A stretch of DNA of 64,000 bases from Anaerolineaceae bacterium (lineage in GTDB: Bacteria; Chloroflexota; Anaerolineae; Aggregatilineales; Phototrophicaceae): contig JACKCG010000001.1 of NCBI GenBank assembly GCA_020634135.1, forward strand, positions 496,001-560,000, read 5' to 3'. Below, in pieces: positions 42,804 to 50,718 of the stretch; the stretch's first letter is position 1; the number at the start of each line of letters is the position of its first letter. The notes beneath the pieces are model-generated. The model made no database searches, had not been told where the DNA came from, and was given only the letters and a program-made list of their open reading frames with translations. The position numbers were made by a program, and so were the translations under genes.

Positions 42804-43789
42804 TAAGGCGTGGCCGCTGCTGAGGTTGCGGTGTATAGCTGGCGTAGTTGATGCGCTTCGGTAGATAATTGATGACGTAGGGTGGGTGGGTCCAGGACTT
42901 CAACCTGCGCCCCCCACGAGCGAATCCAAGGGAGAAGCTCGCGCCAATCGGTGACTTGCATACTCAGCGTACAGCGTTTATCGTCGAGTATCTCGATACG
43001 CTGTGATGCGTGCCAGGTGCGTTCTTTGATAAGAGGTGTAACATCAGCGGAAAATGCAAGCACGACGCGCATTTGTTGGGTTTCACTGCTGCTGATGCCC
43101 CACATGCTGGCGAGGAAGGGTGCCCGATCAAACCCGGTGGGAATCTGGTAGGTGGTGTCCAGAAGGCGAGCGCGGCGTATCCACTCTAGTTTAAGCGTAC
43201 GGACTGTTTCGGCCTGATGGTCGAAACCGATGGCATACAGCCCGCCGGAAAGTGTCGGTTCGATGAAATAGGTGGAGAAATCGCGGACTTCAATGTCGCC
43301 AGTACGGGTAGAACTACCCCATACCTTCAGATTACGAGTCTCCACCCAGGCGCGGACAACCGTTTCCAGCACATCCACATAACTGCGGTCAACTGGCGTC
43401 ACCCGGCCTGACTCAGCAATATCGCTGATGTGGGTCGCTACAGCCTGGGGAACAGCTAAAGCCAGCTTATTCATGGCTGAAATCACATGCGGGTTCTGTT
43501 TGTCAGCGTGGCGCGATAAAATTCGGGCGGCAAGGAACAAGGCAACGGCTTCATTCAAATTGAGACGCACATTTGCGAGGTAATACTCGCGGTTGATTAA
43601 GAACCGGCCATTTTCCTGTGTGATTGGCACGTCGTTTTTTTCGAGCGCGGCCAGGTCACGGTAGACGGTCCTGCGATCCACTCCACAGGCTTCAGCGATT
43701 TCTACCGCTCGTAACCCATGACTGCTGCGAAACAACATCCGTTCGATTTTTGCCAGTCGTTCGCTGCGGTTACTCAACCGGATACTCAT
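42803..43789 (-). CDS. WYL-domain transcriptional regulator
   Basis: A 328-residue protein. An N-terminal winged helix-turn-helix (about 10-60: AVEIAEACGVDRRTVYRDLAALE) is followed by a WYL domain with ligand-sensing features (LYAIGFDHQ, then the WCX-like C-terminus). Such proteins are ligand-responsive repressors or activators, sometimes controlling DNA-damage or defence genes. Its target is not known. It is convergent with the LysM/glycosidase-like gene, and the DUF5060-like gene lies about 94 nt upstream on the same strand and reads towards it. Confidence 0.9.
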   Translation of the reverse strand: MSIRLSNRSERLAKIERMLFRSSHGLRAVEIAEACGVDRRTVYRDLAALEKNDVPITQENGRFLINREYYLANVRLNLNEAVALFLAARILSRHADKQNPHVISAMNKLALAVPQAVATHISDIAESGRVTPVDRSYVDVLETVVRAWVETRNLKVWGSSTRTGDIEVRDFSTYFIEPTLSGGLYAIGFDHQAETVRTLKLEWIRRARLLDTTYQIPTGFDRAPFLASMWGISSSETQQMRVVLAFSADVTPLIKERTWHASQRIEILDDKRCTLSMQVTDWRELLPWIRSWGAQVEVLDPPTLRHQLSTEAHQLRQLYTATSAAATP

Positions 43790-43883
43790 TCATCCAGACC
43801 CTTAAATCTGCTACATAAGGCCAGTATAGCAGTTTTCAAAATTGCGCGCTGATTGAGTCTGTATTAATTTTCTGACGAATCCC

Positions 43884-46244
43884 TTATGATGCGCGAGGGG
43901 TATTGGTGGGGAAAGGTGGCGGCGTTGTGGATTGCGGGGTGGCGGTTGTTGTTGTTGGAAGCGGAGCCGGTGGCGAAGTCATTTCTGGCGGCAGAGTGGG
44001 TTCAGTCGGGGCGTCTTCGCGCCGGAAAATGCGTAGTGCCAACTGGGAGTTAAATGGTAGCAGGGCAGTCCGAAGCTGGCGATCATCCCCAACCCGTACC
44101 AGCTCTTCACCCAGGATGCTGCCCGAAAGGGGGTCCCAGGTCTCGATGGTATACAGGCCGGCAGGCATCTGTGCCAGGGTATACTCGGCCTGAATAAGAG
44201 CGCGTTCGCTGGCTGGTATGCTGCTGTCCCAGGTATAGTCGCGGTGTTGCAGCCACGCCAGTGCGACGCCATTAGTCGAGTCGCGTAGTGTAAGTGCCCG
44301 CGCCGGAGCGATTAAATTGCCAATTTCGACATAGTCCAATTCCAGCCAATCGTCGCCCATGTTATCCAGGACGATTTCATGCTCTCCTGCATCTAAAGGA
44401 ACGCGCATAGCAATGCTCGTGGCATTCACATTCAGGTCGAGGGATGCGGCATCCTGCCCGTCAATGGTGATGATAAGGCGGGCATTGGCCTGTGAGGAAA
44501 CACGCCGGACTCGGACTTCGAGATACGAACTCAAGGGGAGCGCAACCCGGTAAATCTGCGCCTGGCTGAACTGGCTGTTATAGACCTGTCCATATAGGAA
44601 ACTCGGCACATTGTCTATTGGCGGGAACACGCCATCTGCCGAGATAGTATGGGTCTCGACCAAGGACAGGGGTGGCGCAGAGAAAAGTCTGTTGAAATTG
44701 CTGATGCGCACCGCCGAATAGGCGTTCCCGTCGTTGATTACTAACCCGGCTTCAGCTGGTTGCAGGTCAAGGTGATCCCAATCTATGCCGACGGTGAAAG
44801 ATGCCAGCGGGGCATTGAAGGCTTGCAGCCCACGAGGCAGTAGATAGCTGTACCACCAGTCCGGGGCTGCACCCCCTGCTGAACCGGAAAGCGCGGTTGC
44901 CCATAAGGTATTCTGGATATGGATTCCCTGCGGATCGTCATCTGCTGGTTCGTACCAGGGATTTAGCGAGTAGTCCACCAGTAGAGTGGGGGCAGTGCTG
45001 GCCTGAAGATAGTGACGAATTGTATTGACTGTACCTGTTACCTGATCGGAGAGCGTTTCAATCGGGCGGCTCTGATAATACTGCCCAGAGGTGAAGTCCA
45101 GCAGTGGATTTGCAGCGATAACTGGGTCAAAGTTCAGTGTGCTGGCGGTGACGAGGTGGCGCTGCTGGTCAATCTGTTTAAGGTAGCTGGCGGTATTTGC
45201 CAGCCAATCTCCCGCAATCTGAGCATCGTAGTCTCCGGTACGGTCCAGGCGATCAATGATCTCCCAGGCGAAAATCTGCGGGCTGTAACCCCACCGAGCA
45301 ACGATGTACTGCAGACGGCGGCGAAATAACAGTTGGGCACGGTCATTATAGAAAAATACACTGGGGCCGCCGATGGGTCCACCGTAGATGATATTGTAAG
45401 GATTATTGTCCCAGTCAGGTGCAGTATCGGGGCGGTCAAAGGTAGTTGGAATGAGGACAGGGGGGCCACCATAGATAGTCAGAGCTTGATGCCACAGTAG
45501 TACCAGTTGCAGTTGAATGCCGTATTCGGCGGCGGCTTCCAGGATGATATCAAGACGGGCAGCGGCTTTCTGTGCCGGGGTGTAGTCTCCGGCAGGCGCT
45601 TCCCACTCCAGGCCGATGAACCAGGGTGTATCTATAAAGAGTCGAGCATAATTGCCGCCAGAGTCATGTAAGCTGCGCAGCCAGGTGAGATAGGTGTTCA
45701 CGCCACCGGCCTCATCCCACGACCATTTGATACTGTGGCCGATAGGGAAGAACGGTTGGCCGCTATCAAAGCGGAAATAGCGGTTATTCGCCCCTACCCG
45801 GACGAACCCGGCTCTGGTCGAGGGCGCGATGGTGAATTGGCCGGAAACGAGCGTTTCGGCGATCTCCCTGTTATCCTGTGACTGAATCGTATATGACCAG
45901 TCACCCACCTGGAATGGCGTGAAACGCACAGCCCAGCCAGACTCGTTAGTGGGCTGTAAATCCTCGATTTCACAGTCAGGGCAGCGGTTTTCATAGGACT
46001 GCGCCCAAAATCCTGGAATTACGATCTGCTCGCCGTTAGGCGACTTAAAAATCCCGAGGACTTCAATATCGTCAGGGTCAAAGGGATTGGTGTAGCTGCC
46101 TGGGTCAACTTCCACGGGGAATGTAAGCGGTGCGTATAGTTCGCCCACAATATCCGGCACGGATTCCTGGCCGTGGGCTGGGGACACTGCCAGAATCAGG
46201 ATACCAGCAAAGATGCAGACTATTATGTCCCGAGCGATGTACAT
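43884..46244 (-). CDS. Secreted DUF5060/glycoside-hydrolase-like protein
   Basis: A 786-residue exported protein with a signal peptide ending near residue 25. Residues 40-140 resemble DUF5060, a beta domain common in front of bacterial glycoside hydrolases. A TIM-barrel-like region follows (GHSIKWSWDEAGGVNTYLTW around 169). At the usual acid/base site W-E-x-x-N-E the sequence reads WEIIDRLD (Asp331-Arg332), and no clear nucleophile Glu is seen in LLVDYSLNPW, so activity is doubtful. The tail is Pro/Thr-rich. It precedes the WYL gene and follows the kinase gene by 10 nt. Confidence 0.75.
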   Translation of the reverse strand: MYIARDIIVCIFAGILILAVSPAHGQESVPDIVGELYAPLTFPVEVDPGSYTNPFDPDDIEVLGIFKSPNGEQIVIPGFWAQSYENRCPDCEIEDLQPTNESGWAVRFTPFQVGDWSYTIQSQDNREIAETLVSGQFTIAPSTRAGFVRVGANNRYFRFDSGQPFFPIGHSIKWSWDEAGGVNTYLTWLRSLHDSGGNYARLFIDTPWFIGLEWEAPAGDYTPAQKAAARLDIILEAAAEYGIQLQLVLLWHQALTIYGGPPVLIPTTFDRPDTAPDWDNNPYNIIYGGPIGGPSVFFYNDRAQLLFRRRLQYIVARWGYSPQIFAWEIIDRLDRTGDYDAQIAGDWLANTASYLKQIDQQRHLVTASTLNFDPVIAANPLLDFTSGQYYQSRPIETLSDQVTGTVNTIRHYLQASTAPTLLVDYSLNPWYEPADDDPQGIHIQNTLWATALSGSAGGAAPDWWYSYLLPRGLQAFNAPLASFTVGIDWDHLDLQPAEAGLVINDGNAYSAVRISNFNRLFSAPPLSLVETHTISADGVFPPIDNVPSFLYGQVYNSQFSQAQIYRVALPLSSYLEVRVRRVSSQANARLIITIDGQDAASLDLNVNATSIAMRVPLDAGEHEIVLDNMGDDWLELDYVEIGNLIAPARALTLRDSTNGVALAWLQHRDYTWDSSIPASERALIQAEYTLAQMPAGLYTIETWDPLSGSILGEELVRVGDDRQLRTALLPFNSQLALRIFRREDAPTEPTLPPEMTSPPAPLPTTTTATPQSTTPPPFPTNTPRAS

Positions 46245-46254
46245 TGCGCTTGCA

Positions 46255-47571
46255 TTACCCGAGGCGCGCTTGAAGCACCGCGATGTACAGCGGAATCAGA
46301 CAGGCGACAGCAAAAAACGCCAGTCCAGCCAGGATAATCGTCACGATATCCAGCCCGGATGAGATGTCTTCCTGGCGATTCAGCGGCTGTGAGTAGTACT
46401 GCCGCCCGGTGATACCCAGGTCGTGCTGCGCGGTGGGTTCCTGAGGCGGCGGTGTCTGTGCCGGGCGCTCAAATGGCGAGGGGATACTGGACGGGCGAGC
46501 AGGCGGCGCTGAGTTGGGCGCTTCCGGCGCGGCGCTATATCGCTGAGTCGGCGCTGCTTCTGGCGTATTGGGGCGGGGTGTCTGGGGATAGGCAGGTCCC
46601 ACCTGGGAAAACGGCAAATGCGGAGGTGGCGGTGCAGCTGGCCGGGACTGCTGTGGCGGCGGCGTAGTTGGCCGGGACTGCTGCGGAGGCGGTGACGACA
46701 CTGGTGGATGCGAAATGGTCTGTTCACGTCCACGGGCACGATAGCTCTCCAGCACATGCCCTAACTGGTCGGCCATGCGAAAGCGTGCTGATGGCTCTTT
46801 GCTCATCACTTTGTGGATGATCTGTGTAAGATTCTCCGGCACATTGGCGTTAAACGCAGAGACAAGCGGGACTTGTTCTTTGATGTGTGCCAGCGCCAAT
46901 TCCTGCTGGCTGGCACCAACATACGGCAGACGCCCGGTGAGCATTTCGAACATCACAATGCCAATAGCATAAACGTCAGATGCCGGGGTGGGGCGTTCCC
47001 CGCGTGCCTGCTCAGGCGCGAAGTAATGTGGACTGCCCCATACGATGTTTTGTTTTTCGCCCGGCTGTGTATCGCTTAACGCCTGGGCAATACCAAAGTC
47101 CGTCACTTTGACGATATCGCTCTTTGTGACTAGTATGTTTTGGGGTTTGACATCGGCGTGGACCAACCCTGCGCGGTGGGCGAATCCGATGCCTGCACAT
47201 ATCTGGATTGCCAGTTTTAAGGTGCGGTCAACGCTAAGAATGCCTTCTGACTTGATTATCTTTTTTAAGTCTTGGCCTTCGATAAATTCCATCACAATGT
47301 AATGCGTCGGGCCGTCGGCGCCGACATCATGCACGGTGACAATGTTCGGGTGGGCCAGGTTCGCGACACTTCGGGCTTCGTTGCGGAAGCGGGTAAGAAA
47401 CGAAGGGTCTGATGTCAGACTGGGGCGCAGCACTTTTACGGCCACAGTACGACCCAGTTCGATATCAACCGCTTTATAGATGACAGCCATACCGCCAGAA
47501 CCCTGCTGGGCAACCAACCGGTAGCGATTATTGAGAAGCGTATCGTTGCTCATCAGTGAATTGTCTTTCAC
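46255..47571 (-). CDS. Membrane-anchored Ser/Thr protein kinase (PknB-like)
   Basis: A 438-residue kinase. The kinase domain covers about residues 17-275: Gly loop GSGGMA, Lys46 in VAVKVLRP, and DFG 158-160. The catalytic loop is HADVKPQN rather than HRD, so it is a non-RD kinase. A Pro-rich linker (about 285-390) leads to one transmembrane helix near the C-terminus, with almost nothing outside. Start is GTG 47571 or ATG 47553; neither has a strong ribosome site. It lies 10 nt before the DUF5060-like gene and 13 nt after dgt. Confidence 0.92.
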   Translation of the reverse strand: MKDNSLMSNDTLLNNRYRLVAQQGSGGMAVIYKAVDIELGRTVAVKVLRPSLTSDPSFLTRFRNEARSVANLAHPNIVTVHDVGADGPTHYIVMEFIEGQDLKKIIKSEGILSVDRTLKLAIQICAGIGFAHRAGLVHADVKPQNILVTKSDIVKVTDFGIAQALSDTQPGEKQNIVWGSPHYFAPEQARGERPTPASDVYAIGIVMFEMLTGRLPYVGASQQELALAHIKEQVPLVSAFNANVPENLTQIIHKVMSKEPSARFRMADQLGHVLESYRARGREQTISHPPVSSPPPQQSRPTTPPPQQSRPAAPPPPHLPFSQVGPAYPQTPRPNTPEAAPTQRYSAAPEAPNSAPPARPSSIPSPFERPAQTPPPQEPTAQHDLGITGRQYYSQPLNRQEDISSGLDIVTIILAGLAFFAVACLIPLYIAVLQARLG

Positions 47572-47584
47572 TTAGATCACATCA

Positions 47585-48745
47585 TTACGGACGAGTGAGC
47601 GGGTCAAAAAGCCGCCGATATTCCAGTAAAGCGCTACGGTCAGTCATGGAGGCAATATAATCAGCGACTACGCGAGGCAGACTGGCCGTTTTGAGTTTTT
47701 CCTGATCGGATTGGGGAAGTTGGCGCGGTTCGCCAACGTAGCTCCTAAAAATCTCAGTCGTGAAGCGTTCTGCGCGTTTTGCCATCCGAATTACGCGAAA
47801 ATGCCGGTACATGTGCTGGTAAAGAAAGGCCTTCAGTTCTTTGTTGTTGGCTTTGAAGGCGGGACTATGTTGCACGATGTTACTATCGTGCTGTTGGATG
47901 GCTTGCGGTGTTTGCAGGTTGAGGTCTTCGATCAAGCGGACGGTTGTCGTTAAGACATCATCCACTTGAATGCCGACAAGTTCACGGATCACGCGATGTC
48001 GCCCGATTTCGTCGAGTTTGCCCCCGTTCCAGCCCACACTTTCCCGCACCTGCCGCCAGATTTCCAGTTCGTTTAACTGTTCGGGCTGGATCAATTCTGC
48101 CTGTAATCCATCATCCAAGTCGTGGGCGTTGTAAGCCAGTTCATCTGCTACATTCGCAATTTGGGCTTCCAGGCTGGCTCGGGTTGTCTGGTCAAAGTCC
48201 GGGAAGGCACTAAAGTCGTATTCGGTTTCATGCTTGGCGATGCCTTCCAGGGTTTCATTAGTCAGGTTGAGTCCTGACCAACCGGGATAGCGATGTTCAA
48301 GTGCTGTCACCACGCGGTAGCTCTGGAAATTGTGGTTGAAGCCGTTCTCGTCGCCATATTCTTTTAACAGTGCATCCAATACACCTTCTCCAGCGTGACC
48401 AAAGGGCGGATGTCCTAAATCATGCGCCAGGCAAATAGCCTCAACGAGATACTCGTTCACGCCTAAAGCACGAGCCAGTGTGCGCCCGATCTGCGCTACT
48501 TCCAGCGTGTGCGTCAGACGAGTGCGATAGTAGTCGCCTTCGTCGTTGACAAAAACCTGCGTCTTGTACTCCAGCCTTCGAAAGGCGGCAGAATGGATAA
48601 TCCGGTCACGATCACGCTGGAAAGCCGTGCGATAACGCGGCTCTGAGTCGGGAAAACGCCGGCCTTTGCTCTTGCCACTCAGCAGTGCATACGGCGCCAG
48701 GGTTTCCGCTTCGACTTGTTCCATTTGCTGGCGAGTAACAAACAT
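47585..48745 (-). CDS. dgt: Deoxyguanosinetriphosphate triphosphohydrolase-like (dNTPase)
   Basis: A 386-residue HD-superfamily protein that hydrolyses dNTPs to deoxynucleosides and triphosphate. Metal ligands are in RLTHTLEV and AHDLGHPPFGHAGE, and the downstream Asp in YNAHDLDDG. It should help control dNTP pools or limit phage DNA synthesis. It is followed after 13 nt by the kinase gene. The hisE gene is about 86 nt upstream on the same strand. Confidence 0.94.
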   Translation of the reverse strand: MFVTRQQMEQVEAETLAPYALLSGKSKGRRFPDSEPRYRTAFQRDRDRIIHSAAFRRLEYKTQVFVNDEGDYYRTRLTHTLEVAQIGRTLARALGVNEYLVEAICLAHDLGHPPFGHAGEGVLDALLKEYGDENGFNHNFQSYRVVTALEHRYPGWSGLNLTNETLEGIAKHETEYDFSAFPDFDQTTRASLEAQIANVADELAYNAHDLDDGLQAELIQPEQLNELEIWRQVRESVGWNGGKLDEIGRHRVIRELVGIQVDDVLTTTVRLIEDLNLQTPQAIQQHDSNIVQHSPAFKANNKELKAFLYQHMYRHFRVIRMAKRAERFTTEIFRSYVGEPRQLPQSDQEKLKTASLPRVVADYIASMTDRSALLEYRRLFDPLTRP

Positions 48746-48831
48746 ATCTGAACCTCAATTAACTGTGTTTGCATTGTAGCCGCTCCCTGCAGGTGGCGAA
48801 AGCCTGAAAGTAAGCAGCCCATGCAGGTGTA

Positions 48832-49107
48832 TTATTTCTGGTGACGTCGCTCCAACTCCTGGTTAACGTCTTCCAGGGTGATGCCGAGCTGGTTCATCAA
48901 TACCAATGTATGGTAAAACAAATCGGCAAGTTCGGCAATTTGCGCGTCGCGTCCCTGACCCAGGGCGGCAACCAGGACTTCGATGGATTCTTCGCCCACC
49001 TTCTGAGAAATTCTGTTCAGGCCAGCATCAAACAGGCTGTTGGTATAACTACCAGGACGCGGAGAATTGCGGCGATCCTGGATGATAACTTCGAGTTCAG
49101 TAAGCAT
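48832..49107 (-). CDS. hisE: Phosphoribosyl-ATP pyrophosphohydrolase HisE
   Basis: A 91-residue all-helical MazG-fold enzyme that removes pyrophosphate from PR-ATP, the second step of histidine synthesis. Typical segments are GSYTNSLFDAGLNRISQKVG, EESIEV and ADLFYHTLVL. It completes the pathway part missing from the single-domain HisI encoded at 12.1 kb. It follows purH by 13 nt, which is notable because HisFH releases AICAR, the substrate of PurH. Confidence 0.96.
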   Translation of the reverse strand: MLTELEVIIQDRRNSPRPGSYTNSLFDAGLNRISQKVGEESIEVLVAALGQGRDAQIAELADLFYHTLVLMNQLGITLEDVNQELERRHQK

Positions 49108-49120
49108 GAGAGTGTATCCT

Positions 49121-50665
49121 TTAGTGGCGGAAATGGCGTGTGCCGGTGAAAATCATTGCAATACCCGCTTTGTTCGCAGCTTCAATGACCTGGTTGTCTC
49201 GGATAGACCCGCCAGGCTGGATAACAGCCGTGACTCCCGCGTTTGCAGCCGCTTTAATACCGTCCGGGAATGGGAAAAAGGCGTCTGAGGCCATGACCGA
49301 CCCTCTAGCGCGTTCGCCCGCTTTGACGATGGCTAATTGTACCGCATCTACCCTACTTGGCAGTCCGCCCCCAATACCGACGGTAGCGTTTTGTATAGCC
49401 AGAACAATGGCGTTCGATTTGACCTGGGTGACGGCTTTCCAGGCGAATTGAAGTGCCTGCAATTCCTCACTGCTGGGTGGTCGTTCGGTCACGGTCTTGA
49501 ATACTGTGCTGTCCGGGTCGCCAATATCGGCGCTCTGTACCAGCAGGCCACCATGCACCGAACGAATCTCGAAGTCGTTCCCGGTGAAGGGTTGTGGGAT
49601 TTGTACCAAGCGGCAGTTTTTACGCCCTTCATTCAGTTTTTCCTGGGCATTTGTAGAAAATGAGGGCGCAGCGATGGCCTCAATGAACAGGGCCCCCAGT
49701 GAATCCACAAATTCTTCAGTTATGGGCCTGTTCACAGCGATGACACCCCCAAATGCCGAAACCTCATCAGATTTCAGGGCGAGTGGGTAGGCTTCGGCAA
49801 TAGTATTGGCCGTGGCAATCCCAGTTGGTGTCAGATGTTTGACGATAACCACTGTGGGTTCGCTGAAGCTGCTCACTGCCCGCCAGGCAGCGTCCAAATC
49901 CAGGATGTTGTTATAAGAGAGATGTTTGCCACCCAGGACAGTTCCGCCCAGCGGTCCGTTTTTGGTGAGGCGGCTGTAATACGCTGCTGCCTGGTGTGGA
50001 TTTTCACCATAGCGCAGCGTTTCAATCTGCTGCATCCCCAATGATAGATGCGGGGGGAGGGTAATCGTGGTCAGGCTGGGTACAATGTCCTGAGAGAGGA
50101 AGGCGTGAATCGCGGTATCGTAGTCACGGGTGTGGGCGAAGGCCTTCACCGCTAATTTGCGGCGGGTTGCCAGGGTGACTTCTGTCGTGGCTTTTAGTTC
50201 GGCGGCAACTTTCAAATAGTCGGCAGGGTCACTTACGACAACCACACGCAGAAAGTTCTTGGCGGCGGCCCGCAGTAAGGTGACACCACCGATGTCTATC
50301 TGTTCAATCGCATCTTGTAACGTGACGCCCATCTGGGCAACCGTCTCTTGAAAAGGATAGAGATTGCAGACGACCATGTTGATGGGTGCATATCCAGCCT
50401 CCTTCAAGGCGGCCATGTCATCTTCTTTGCTCTGCGCCAGAATGCCAGCATGGATAGCCGGGTGCAGGGTCTTGACACGGCCATGCAGCATTTCAGGTTG
50501 TCCGGTGAGTTGTTCAACAGTTGTAACCGGCAGCCCCGCTTGTTCTAAGGCCTGGTAGGTGCCGCCGCTGGCAACGAGGTCCCATCCTAATTCGATCAGA
50601 GTCGCTGCGAACTTAGCCAGATCAGTTTTGTTGTATACGCTGAGCAGCGCACGTGGCATAGTCAT
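49121..50665 (-). CDS. purH: Bifunctional AICAR formyltransferase / IMP cyclohydrolase
   Basis: A 514-residue bifunctional enzyme for the last two steps of IMP synthesis. The N-terminal cyclohydrolase (MGS-like) domain has ASGGTYQ and LHGRVKTLHP. The C-terminal transformylase has LRYGENPHQ and the catalytic Lys-His in VKHLTPTG; the more common form is KHxNPCG, so the Asn and Cys positions differ here. PGGSIRD near the C-terminus is conserved. hisE is 13 nt downstream. Confidence 0.96.
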   Translation of the reverse strand: MTMPRALLSVYNKTDLAKFAATLIELGWDLVASGGTYQALEQAGLPVTTVEQLTGQPEMLHGRVKTLHPAIHAGILAQSKEDDMAALKEAGYAPINMVVCNLYPFQETVAQMGVTLQDAIEQIDIGGVTLLRAAAKNFLRVVVVSDPADYLKVAAELKATTEVTLATRRKLAVKAFAHTRDYDTAIHAFLSQDIVPSLTTITLPPHLSLGMQQIETLRYGENPHQAAAYYSRLTKNGPLGGTVLGGKHLSYNNILDLDAAWRAVSSFSEPTVVIVKHLTPTGIATANTIAEAYPLALKSDEVSAFGGVIAVNRPITEEFVDSLGALFIEAIAAPSFSTNAQEKLNEGRKNCRLVQIPQPFTGNDFEIRSVHGGLLVQSADIGDPDSTVFKTVTERPPSSEELQALQFAWKAVTQVKSNAIVLAIQNATVGIGGGLPSRVDAVQLAIVKAGERARGSVMASDAFFPFPDGIKAAANAGVTAVIQPGGSIRDNQVIEAANKAGIAMIFTGTRHFRH

Positions 50666-50718
50666 AAATCCTTGCTGAAAATGAGTTTAATCGCGTAATC
50701 ATAACATACGGGGATGGA

